The notes under the pieces were generated by a model. It ran no database searches. It was given only the letters and a program-made list of their open reading frames with translations, and was not told the DNA's origin. From positions 48,399 through 112,398 of the forward strand of contig NZ_SRMF01000007.1 in NCBI RefSeq assembly GCF_004768465.1: a DNA stretch of 64,000 bases, read 5' to 3'. The DNA comes from Natronospirillum operosum. Lineage in GTDB: Bacteria; Pseudomonadota; Gammaproteobacteria; Pseudomonadales; Natronospirillaceae. Made by a program: the position numbers and the translations under genes. Positions 57,877 through 64,000 of this stretch are shown here, in pieces (position 1 is the stretch's first letter; every line of letters starts with the position of its first letter).

Positions 57877-57988
57877 CGGCCAGGCGAATCAAGGGAGGCA
57901 GAGTCATCGACCACGACCCTCCCGAAAGCGTGCGAGGTCAATGTTTGTCGCCAACAAGAAGCACATCCTGCTTTACATCAAATACGAT

Positions 57989-58026
57989 CTCCAATTAATA
58001 TCCGTCCAGATGGTTATTAATTGGAG
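57989..58026. promoter_or_regulatory. TetR operator before the TetR-SDR operon
   Basis: CTCCAATTAATA (57989-58000) and TATTAATTGGAG (58015-58026) are perfect 12-bp inverted repeats around a 14-bp centre. The right arm contains the ribosome site (GGAG) of the TetR gene at 58035, so binding would block translation start and promoter alike. Confidence 0.8.
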
Positions 58027-58034
58027 CGTAGATT

Positions 58035-58622
58035 GTGGCTCGAACACGCAGTATTGATCAGGAAAGCATTCTGGATGCGGCTGAAGCAGTCGTCGCCCGC
58101 GATGGTGCCACCCGCCTGACCCTGGAAGCAGTAGCCGCCCAGGCTGGCGTCAGTAAGGCATCAGTGCTCTACGACTACAAAAACAAGCAGGCTTTGATTG
58201 CCGCTGTCGTTCGTCGCGCCACCGCCCGGGACAACGCCTTCAATCAAAGTCGAATCGAGGCTCTGGGGTCGGTCGACAGCCCAACCATACGGGGACGCAT
58301 CGACGCCGCCAGCCAGCCCTTTCCGGAAGAGTTTGGCGCCGTTGCACTGCAGTTGTGCGCCGCTCTTGCCCAGGATCAGACGCTGCGCGGCATTATCCAA
58401 ACCAATCAACAACAAACCCTGGCGTCGGTGCTCGACACCGCCAAAAACCCACGCGGCGCACGCCTCGCCTATCTGGCGCTGGAAGGTTTAAAGCTGCTGG
58501 AATCCCTGGATTACCTGCATTGGCCGGACGATGTCCGGCGCAGCATCCTCGACGACATCAACTGGCTGGTGGACTCTCAGCCCGGCACCCCAACCGACAA
58601 CCTTCATACACCTCTGGTTTGA
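58035..58622 (+). CDS. TetR family regulator, first gene of operon with SDR
   Basis: A 195-residue repressor: QESILDAAEAVVARDGATRLTLEAVAAQAGVSKASVLYDYKNKQALIAAV and a TetR_C domain with LQLCAALAQDQTLRGII. It begins with GTG at 58035 after GGAG. A reductase gene starts 10 bp beyond its stop. The strong inverted repeat overlapping its ribosome site indicates autorepression. Confidence 0.92.
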   Translation: MARTRSIDQESILDAAEAVVARDGATRLTLEAVAAQAGVSKASVLYDYKNKQALIAAVVRRATARDNAFNQSRIEALGSVDSPTIRGRIDAASQPFPEEFGAVALQLCAALAQDQTLRGIIQTNQQQTLASVLDTAKNPRGARLAYLALEGLKLLESLDYLHWPDDVRRSILDDINWLVDSQPGTPTDNLHTPLV

Positions 58623-58632
58623 GAATCGATAA

Positions 58633-59613
58633 ATGACAGCAACTTCCTACTTTCTAACCGGTGGCAGTGGCTACATCGGCCGTAACCTTATCCGTTCTCT
58701 GACTGCTCAGGGCCACCGAGTAGTCGCTTTAGCCCGCAGTGATGATTCCGCTGCTCGCATCGAGGCCCTGGGTGCTCAGGTGTTTCGTGGTGATTTGCTC
58801 GCAGACAACCTGGCCGATGGTATGGCCGGCTGTCAGGTGGTGATCCACGCCGCCGCCGATACCGATCACAACAACCAGTCCAGATCCCAGTATCAAACCA
58901 ATGTTGATGGCACCCTCAATGTACTGAACAGCGCTCGCCGGGCGGGCATCAAAAAAGCGCTCTATATCAGTACCGAATCAGTGTTGCTCGATGGCCAACC
59001 CTTACACCAGGTCAGTGAAGACCACCCCCTGCCCAGGCGAGCCATTGGTGAATACAGCCGCAGCAAAGCCGCCGCAGAAAAAATCGCCCTGAACTGTGCC
59101 GACGATGACTTCACGGTGGTGGTGGTGCGGCCGCGCTTTGTCTGGGGGCGTGATGACACCACAGCCTTGCCGCAATTGGTTGACGCCGCGAAATCCGGTC
59201 AACTGGCCTGGATTGACGGTGGCCATTACCTCACCTCCACCACGCATATTCTTAATCTCTGTGCCGGTATCAGCTCAGCTCTGGAACACGGCAAGAACGG
59301 TGAAGTCTATTTTATAACCGACGCCGAGCCGGTTGAGTTCCGTCAGTTTGCCACAGAGTTGCTGGCGACTCAGGGCATGACCGCGCCGGATAAAAGTGTG
59401 CCCTTGTGGTTATTGAAAATACTGGCCTGGGGTGGCGATATGATCAGCCGCCTCAGCGGTGGCCGCTTGCGCGGCCCGGTCACCCGCCAATCCCTGGCCA
59501 CGTCCGCTGTGGAAGTCACGATCGATATCAGCAAGGCGAAGGCCGAGCTCAATTATCAACCGGTTGTCAGTCGGGCCGAGGGTTTGGCCGAGCTTGAACA
59601 CCATTCCTGGTGA
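58633..59613 (+). CDS. Extended SDR (NAD-dependent epimerase / 3-beta-HSD-like)
   Basis: A 326-residue extended SDR: SYFLTGGSGYIGRNLIRSLTAQGHRVVALARS, CQVVIHAAADTDHNN, ALYISTESVLLDGQ and YSRSKAAAEKIAL with catalytic Tyr and Lys, then VVVVRPRFVWGRDD. The group includes sterol and flavonoid dehydrogenases and nucleotide-sugar epimerases. Co-transcribed with the TetR gene, so it is probably induced by its own substrate. Confidence 0.92.
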   Translation: MTATSYFLTGGSGYIGRNLIRSLTAQGHRVVALARSDDSAARIEALGAQVFRGDLLADNLADGMAGCQVVIHAAADTDHNNQSRSQYQTNVDGTLNVLNSARRAGIKKALYISTESVLLDGQPLHQVSEDHPLPRRAIGEYSRSKAAAEKIALNCADDDFTVVVVRPRFVWGRDDTTALPQLVDAAKSGQLAWIDGGHYLTSTTHILNLCAGISSALEHGKNGEVYFITDAEPVEFRQFATELLATQGMTAPDKSVPLWLLKILAWGGDMISRLSGGRLRGPVTRQSLATSAVEVTIDISKAKAELNYQPVVSRAEGLAELEHHSW

Positions 59614-59633
59614 ATATTGTGCTGCTGCTCCAA

Positions 59634-59707
59634 CCCTCGGCCCGGTAGCCACTGACCGAGGGTGACCCCCGGCCTTCCAGATTCACAGAGTCGGACCGCC
59701 GGGGTCA
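59634..59707. terminator. Paired hairpins in the convergent SDR-hydrolase gap
   Basis: CCCTCGG (59634-59640) pairs with CCGAGGG (59656-59662); then TGACCCC (59663-59669) pairs with GGGGTCA (59701-59707). Two stems in a 98-bp gap between convergent stops are reasonable terminators, though no T-run follows. Confidence 0.4.
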
Positions 59708-59711
59708 AAGG

Positions 59712-60560
59712 TCAGGGCCTGTTTGTGTGCTTTTGTATGGCATGAATAATCACCGGCCAATCTCCCGGATGCAGCTCATGCCCCGTCCCTTCCAGTGTCA
59801 GCAATTCCGAATCTTGAATTGCTGCCTTCAGCGCCAGACCGTGGGCATAGGGCAATGCCGGGTCTTCGGTGCCATGGATGATCAATGTCGGCACGATAAC
59901 CTCGTCCAGTCTTTTCAGGATCTCATCGTCACCGCCCAGCGTGGTGTGATTGAAGGTGGTTAGCACGTTGGGCGTGCGGTCAAAACTGGCTCGGGCGATA
60001 TTGCGAATGAGTTCATCGTCAAATGGGTGGGCCGTGCCCGCGTTGATTCGCCATGCGCCGACCTGGTATTCCACCACGGCATCTCTGTCTGACCAGTCCA
60101 GCGTTTGCGCCTGTTGGTGATACTCGAGTATGGCCGGATCAAAAGGGGGAAGGGTGGGGTCGGTTTCATCAATGCGCTCCGATGCAATCAGCGTCAGGCT
60201 TTTTACCCGGTGTGGGTATTTGAGCGCGACAAGTCGGGACAGCAGCCCGCCCAGAGACATCCCCACCAGATGGGCGCTTTCAAGGTCATAACCATTCAAC
60301 ACGCGAACAATATCATCGGCCAGGTCTTCAACCGAATAGGGCGCCTGGCCCGGCGCATAGCTGGTTGACTGGCCGGTATCCCGGTGGTCGTAGCGGATCA
60401 CGTAGCGATCCGCTGCGGCCAGGTCGTTACAGAAGTCATCAGGCCACCATACCGCCGATGACATGGCGCCCATGACCAGAATGATCGGATCATGGGAGGG
60501 GTCGCCGAAGGCTTCAGTATGGATTGAGATTTCGTTATCGGTAATGACTTTGCTTTTCAT
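59712..60560 (-). CDS. Alpha/beta hydrolase (RdmC-like), second gene of pair
   Basis: A 282-residue hydrolase: [52 protein letters not shown], the nucleophile elbow [16 protein letters not shown] (GMSLG), [21 protein letters not shown] (acid) and [11 protein letters not shown] (base). It matches the aclacinomycin-methylesterase-like group that cleaves esters. Its ATG overlaps the stop of the upstream hydrolase gene by four bases. Confidence 0.92.
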   Translation of the reverse strand: MKSKVITDNEISIHTEAFGDPSHDPIILVMGAMSSAVWWPDDFCNDLAAADRYVIRYDHRDTGQSTSYAPGQAPYSVEDLADDIVRVLNGYDLESAHLVGMSLGGLLSRLVALKYPHRVKSLTLIASERIDETDPTLPPFDPAILEYHQQAQTLDWSDRDAVVEYQVGAWRINAGTAHPFDDELIRNIARASFDRTPNVLTTFNHTTLGGDDEILKRLDEVIVPTLIIHGTEDPALPYAHGLALKAAIQDSELLTLEGTGHELHPGDWPVIIHAIQKHTNRP

Positions 60561-61423
60561 ATTGCCTCCGGGCTATTTGCTTTGAGCCAATCGATCAATA
60601 CCCGATCAAAATCCTCCGGCTCTTCCAGCGGCGGCGTATGACCGCTGCGTTCAAACAGGTGAAAGGTCAGGTTCGCTTGCGCTTTCCGCGCTTCGGTCCA
60701 CAGCGTGTGCGGGACGGCGTAGTCATATTCGCCCATGACTACCAGTATGGGCGCGGCGAGTTGTCCGGGGTTCCACTGTAGTTCGTAGCCATCGGCAAAG
60801 AAATCGCGAAACACTTCAATGATGTCCATATCAAGGGGCACCCCCTGCCATAGCGCCAACGCATCGTGGCTTGCGTCGTACCAGTACCTTGGCCCGTCAG
60901 CCACATACCGGGCCACATAGGCCTGTTCGCGTGTTGTCTGGTCTGTTATCTCTGCCTGCCGTTGCCGAAGTGTTGTTTTTCTCTCGTCAGAAGCATGGAC
61001 TTCCCAGTATAGCTGCGCAGCTTTCCTGATGGCGTGCACATCCACCGGTGGCGATCCAATCAGGACAATATGGGTGACTCGCTCGGGGCGTCTTTTTGCG
61101 TATTCCAGTGCAAGATTTCCATGATGGGAATGCCCTATCAGTACAACTCGATCCAGACCAAGATGTGCCCGAACTCGTTCAATGTCATCCAGGTAGGTGT
61201 CCAGAGACAGCCTGTCCGGGTCGAGCGAGTTATCTACTTCCGCAAAGTGCCGGACATCCATGAATATCAGGCGCAGACTTTTGCGCAGCTGGCGCGAGAA
61301 TACCCTTGGGTAGTAGATAGCTGAGCCGATTACCAGTGCTGGCAGGCCAGACCCTTCACAGCGATAGCGAAGAACCGCTCCATCTACATTAATAGCCCCA
61401 CCGGTAATGAGCCTTTGTGTCAT
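60557..61423 (-). CDS. Alpha/beta hydrolase, first gene of pair, unusual nucleophile elbow
   Basis: A 288-residue hydrolase resembling proline iminopeptidase or haloalkane-like members. The elbow reads [14 protein letters not shown], so the usual GxSxG has His in place of the second Gly. The acid and base regions are [13 protein letters not shown] and [16 protein letters not shown]. Whether the His permits activity is uncertain. It is divergent from a TetR gene across 106 bp with a perfect 16-bp palindrome, the probable control site. Confidence 0.88.
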   Translation of the reverse strand: MTQRLITGGAINVDGAVLRYRCEGSGLPALVIGSAIYYPRVFSRQLRKSLRLIFMDVRHFAEVDNSLDPDRLSLDTYLDDIERVRAHLGLDRVVLIGHSHHGNLALEYAKRRPERVTHIVLIGSPPVDVHAIRKAAQLYWEVHASDERKTTLRQRQAEITDQTTREQAYVARYVADGPRYWYDASHDALALWQGVPLDMDIIEVFRDFFADGYELQWNPGQLAAPILVVMGEYDYAVPHTLWTEARKAQANLTFHLFERSGHTPPLEEPEDFDRVLIDWLKANSPEAI

Positions 61424-61467
61424 GGATCTCCTGTGCGAACGCTGTATGTAGTGTGGGCGGAGTTTCG

Positions 61468-61483
61468 CTCAACATATGTTGAG
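61468..61483. promoter_or_regulatory. TetR operator (16-bp perfect palindrome)
   Basis: CTCAACATATGTTGAG is fully self-complementary. It sits between the divergent hydrolase (start 61423) and TetR (start 61530) genes, 45 and 47 bp from the two start codons, so a single bound TetR could control both. Confidence 0.85.
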
Positions 61484-61529
61484 AATATCGTGCTTGTTCA
61501 GTTCAGTCAACGGCTGTAGAGTGAATGCC

Positions 61530-62123
61530 ATGAGCGAATCTGACGATCAATATCTATCCCGAAAGGAACGCCGCGAACGCACAAGAAGCGCTATTCTGGC
61601 CACCGCCAAGATGTTGTTCGCCGAGCACGGCTATGAGGGGACGACCATCCGCGCTGTGGCGAGGGAGGTGGGGGTCGATCCGGCGCTGGTAATGCAGCAC
61701 TTCGGGAGCAAAGACAGGCTCTTCGCCGCTGCCGCGCTCTCCACGGTGGATACGGACTCACTGGTGCAGGCCGAGCAGGGCGATCTTGCACAGATGGCAT
61801 TGGAGCATATATTCGCTGACTTCGAAGACCCTGAGCGTCGTGCCGGTGCTGTAGCGCTGCTTCGAAGTTGTTTGACCCATTCGGTGGCCAGGCAAGTACT
61901 GCGTGATGAGGTAATGGGGAAGACTCAGGCGCAGGTGGCCCGAACGATCGGCGGTGAGGACGCCGCCCTGAGAGCTGCAGTACTCAACGCCTCTACACTC
62001 GGGTTGACCATCGCCCGCTATCTGCTGGAAGACCCTGTGCTGGCGGGTGCCAGCCAGGGCGACATTGAGCGGGTCATGCTGCCAGCGCTACAGGCAATTG
62101 CAAGGGAAGAGGGGCAGGTTTAA
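61530..62123 (+). CDS. TetR family regulator divergent from hydrolase pair
   Basis: A 197-residue repressor: RSAILATAKMLFAEHGYEGTTIRAVAREVGVDPALVMQHFGSKDRLFAAA and a TetR_C_17-like C-terminal domain. ATG 61530 is chosen because a start at 61476 would lie inside the operator. The ligand is probably a substrate of the divergent hydrolases. About 95 bp beyond its stop, a convergent PhyH-like gene ends. Confidence 0.92.
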   Translation: MSESDDQYLSRKERRERTRSAILATAKMLFAEHGYEGTTIRAVAREVGVDPALVMQHFGSKDRLFAAAALSTVDTDSLVQAEQGDLAQMALEHIFADFEDPERRAGAVALLRSCLTHSVARQVLRDEVMGKTQAQVARTIGGEDAALRAAVLNASTLGLTIARYLLEDPVLAGASQGDIERVMLPALQAIAREEGQV

Positions 62124-62220
62124 GGCTCGGCTGTTTGAAGGGATCTGCGAGCGCTTGAGTGAGGAGGCCAAGTTGGCCATTGAGACGGATTAGCTGGCCA
62201 ACACGACAGTCTGGCCACGC

Positions 62221-63072
62221 TCAGCCTGACCTGATCTTAGGGAACCTTGAGTTCGGCAGTGGATCTCCGGGCTGGAGTCCCTTCATGCTCTGCGGCAGAT
62301 AGCCCTCCATGTTTTCATCGTCAGCATAGCTCTCTATATGGCCTGGGGCATAACGGGCCCCTGCATCGGTGTATACCGTTGCCAGAGAGTATCTGGGCTG
62401 CCCGGTCTGGTTGGTGCCAGCCATGTGTACCGTTCGCGCGTGATGAAACGTACAGTCACCGGCGCGCAGCGGTGGGGTAACCCGCGTGGACCAATTCAGG
62501 TCGGGCCAGATTTGCAGCGGCTTCATCATCATGTCTTCCCAACTGGCCTCGGGAGGCGCATCCTCCGAGGATGCCATACCTGCAGACACCAGGCGGTGAG
62601 AGCCCGCAAGAAACGTCATACATCCCTTTTCGACCGGCACATCCACCAGAGCCACCCACACAGTCAGGGTATTGGGCGCATCCTCAAGAGGAAATGCAAA
62701 GTCATCAATATGCATGGGTGTGTCGGTGGCGCCCTGCTGCCGTTTTAGCAGCAGTTCAGACTTGAACAAGCGCAGAGCGTTGCCTGCCAATGCTTCCGCA
62801 ATGGCTGTAATGCGCGGATGCAGCACCAACCGTCGCATGACGTCACTGCGCAGCTCGACATCGGCTACCCAGTCCATGACATTGCCTCCGGCTTCATCCC
62901 AACTGACCATTTGCTCCCGTTCGAACATGGCCTGTGCTTCCGCCAGGTAACCCCTTACCTCGTCAGCGTTGAGCATGCCCGGAACATGCAGGAATCCGTC
63001 TCTCCGATAGTGACCGATCATCTCATCAGACAGAATGCCAGCCACTTTTTCGCTGCTACTGTGGATAGTCAT
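62221..63072 (-). CDS. Phytanoyl-CoA dioxygenase family protein (second copy)
   Basis: A 283-residue Fe(II)/2-oxoglutarate oxygenase: HYRRDGFLHVPGMLNADEVRGYL at the start, TPMHIDDFAFPLEDAPNTLTVWVALVDV with the HxD pair, KGCMTFLAGSHRL, and FHHARTVHMAGTNQTGQPRYSLATVY with distal His and the 2-oxoglutarate Arg. AGGAAAGTG precedes ATG 63072. It shares only family-level similarity with the copy at 9553, yet their promoters are nearly identical. Substrate unknown. Confidence 0.9.
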   Translation of the reverse strand: MTIHSSSEKVAGILSDEMIGHYRRDGFLHVPGMLNADEVRGYLAEAQAMFEREQMVSWDEAGGNVMDWVADVELRSDVMRRLVLHPRITAIAEALAGNALRLFKSELLLKRQQGATDTPMHIDDFAFPLEDAPNTLTVWVALVDVPVEKGCMTFLAGSHRLVSAGMASSEDAPPEASWEDMMMKPLQIWPDLNWSTRVTPPLRAGDCTFHHARTVHMAGTNQTGQPRYSLATVYTDAGARYAPGHIESYADDENMEGYLPQSMKGLQPGDPLPNSRFPKIRSG

Positions 63073-63101
63073 CAGCACTTTCCTCCCTATATACAGGCAC
63101 A

Positions 63102-63155
63102 GGTAGCTTAACTGAACAGGTTGACCTGCACTTGTAAAAAATGGACGGCCTGAGG
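63102..63155 (-). promoter_or_regulatory. Promoter block shared with the first PhyH-family gene
   Basis: On the minus strand it reads CCTCAGGCC, GTCCATTTTTTACAA, then 21 bases after TTTACA a TTAAGCT word and CC. The same block of the same length lies at 10357-10410, 53 kb away. It ends about 30 bp before the PhyH start at 63072. The strong conservation between otherwise unlike genes marks it as a regulatory site. Confidence 0.65.
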
Positions 63156-63178
63156 CATTGTGCGCGCCTGTTTTGCGG

Positions 63179-63586
63179 TCACACTTCAGGCTGACTGACC
63201 ACCATCCACAGGTGATGATCAGGGTCGCTGAACGAGCCGGTATAGCCCCAGGGCTGATCAGCCGGTGCAGAGACCACATGCCCGCCGGCCTGCTCCGCCC
63301 GCGCTATCAGTTCATCCACCTCGGCTCTGGATTCAGTGGTGATCCCCAGCACGCACTCACTGGCTCCAGGCGGTGCCGGTTCATGGTTGCCAATGATCCA
63401 ACCAAAGCCAACTGTGGGTACGAGCATTATGTGCAGCCCCGGATTTACCCGAAACTGCAGTGGTTCGGGCAACCCATCCCGTCCGAGTTCTCCCAGTGGC
63501 TCCAGATTCAGTCCCCGGTAGAAACTGAACGCAGTTTTTCGGTCTGCTATTGGCAAACTGAGTACAATCGGCTTGTCGTTCATCAT
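63179..63586 (-). CDS. VOC / glyoxalase-like protein
   Basis: A 135-residue single VOC domain: IVLSLPIADRKTAFSFYRGLNLEPLGELG, LHIMLVPTVGFGW and PWGYTGSFSDPDHHLWMVV at the C-terminal metal strand. The usual Glu at the last metal position is replaced by a Trp/Met segment, and the first ligand is not the usual His, so it may be non-metallic. GAGGGTT precedes the start at 63586. It may be co-transcribed with the following PhyH gene, but the shared promoter lies between them. Confidence 0.85.
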   Translation of the reverse strand: MMNDKPIVLSLPIADRKTAFSFYRGLNLEPLGELGRDGLPEPLQFRVNPGLHIMLVPTVGFGWIIGNHEPAPPGASECVLGITTESRAEVDELIARAEQAGGHVVSAPADQPWGYTGSFSDPDHHLWMVVSQPEV

Positions 63587-63624
63587 ATAACCCTCTTTCT
63601 GTACGTGATTGTTGGGACTCCAGA

Positions 63625-63806
63625 TCAGGAGCTCACCGCAGCCCGGTGCAGATGCTCCGCCAGCACTTCAGGGATCGTAAGCATGGGCCAGTGTCCCCCA
63701 TCGATTGTGATGAAGTTCCATGCCGGTGCTTCTCGCAAGGCATCGAAGCGAGTTCTTCCCAGCCCCATTCACCCATCCAGGCGCCAGGTACGAGTACATA
63801 GTTCAT
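63625..63806 (-). pseudogene. Alpha/beta hydrolase with internal deletion
   Basis: From ATG 63806 the minus strand starts like an alpha/beta hydrolase (MNYVLVPGAWMGEWGWEEL). Just after, in another frame, it continues as the end of one (FDALREAPAWNFITIDGGHW, PMLTIPEVLAEHLHRAAV) to a stop at 63625-63627. The middle, including the nucleophile elbow, is missing, so it cannot be active. The right edge of the window (63807-64000) holds nothing I can support. Confidence 0.8.
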
Positions 63807-64000
63807 GTGGTTGCAGACCTCCGTCGAGCAGATAACTATTTGCGAATTTGTCAGGTGATAGTCGAGTGAGAAAACTCGGATTCGACAATCGCGGGTATTG
63901 AAACTGAAGGTCTTTTGCGGGGGAGGAATTCAGTGCCGGAACAGGACACCAGGTGCAGGCTGACAGCGACAGCCTGCACCAGAGAGACAACAGATTGGGC

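Noticed and set aside
62124-62192. Short coding-like stretch (RLFEGICERLSEEAKLAIETD) after the TetR stop
   Set aside because: It could be a gene tail, but no family is recognisable and no start exists; too short to support.

Overview
The window reads as one chromosomal accessory stretch of a free-living gammaproteobacterium. GC is moderately high, Shine-Dalgarno sites are classical, and there are NIT-domain chemoreceptor, YpeA, PnuC/NadR, AzoR and DUF1127 genes. The genus cannot be fixed from sequence alone; a Marinobacter, Alcanivorax or Pseudomonas-like background would fit. I see no rRNA, tRNA, CRISPR array, intact insertion sequence or prophage.

Layout. 0-0.33 kb: two tandem-repeat tracts. 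0.3-7.7 kb: a DODA-like dioxygenase, a CI-like repressor, an MCP, a diguanylate cyclase and the nadR-pnuC NAD salvage operon. 7.8-17.5 kb: a WYL regulator with a small monooxygenase-like protein, acetyltransferases, a phytanoyl-CoA dioxygenase-family enzyme, a LysE/Lrp pair, a DUF1127/LysR pair, AraC, DUF2000 and a RibD-like reductase. 17.5-25.9 kb: two copies of a two-gene DUF1127 cassette, one facing a MocR regulator and one facing a LysR regulator, enclosing AraC, LysE, kinase, VOC and reductase genes. 25.9-33.8 kb: an ECF41 sigma factor facing its AhpD-like partner, an SDR, a metallo-beta-lactamase-fold gene, TetR, MFS, PadR, Rrf2 and a methyltransferase. 33.5-36.5 kb: an AT-rich graveyard with an AraC tail, a collapsed RHS/YD-repeat gene, a DUF6869 gene (immunity-like by context) and frameshifted small genes. 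36.5-63.8 kb: a run of regulator/oxidoreductase modules (LysR, TetR, HxlR or XRE beside SDRs, azoreductase, PPOX, imine-reductase-like, VOC, GST, MFS and alpha/beta hydrolases), ending with a second phytanoyl-CoA dioxygenase and a broken hydrolase.

How it works together. Most genes belong to small, locally controlled detoxification or redox modules: a one-component regulator faces one or two enzymes across a short intergenic region that often holds a visible palindrome. The best-supported circuits are ECF41, whose 16-nt-spaced promoter motif occurs in both directions; a TetR double operator at 42.67 kb; a TetR operator at 61.47 kb; MocR direct repeats 30 bp apart; and a 54-bp promoter block shared by the two distant phytanoyl-CoA dioxygenase genes.

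Most unusual structure. Twice, a single gene sits between convergent neighbours and is bounded by a second, truncated copy of the neighbour's 3' end: diguanylate cyclase with pnuC, and SDR with the ahpD-like gene. Both have the same geometry, which suggests a common route of gene capture at gene 3' ends.
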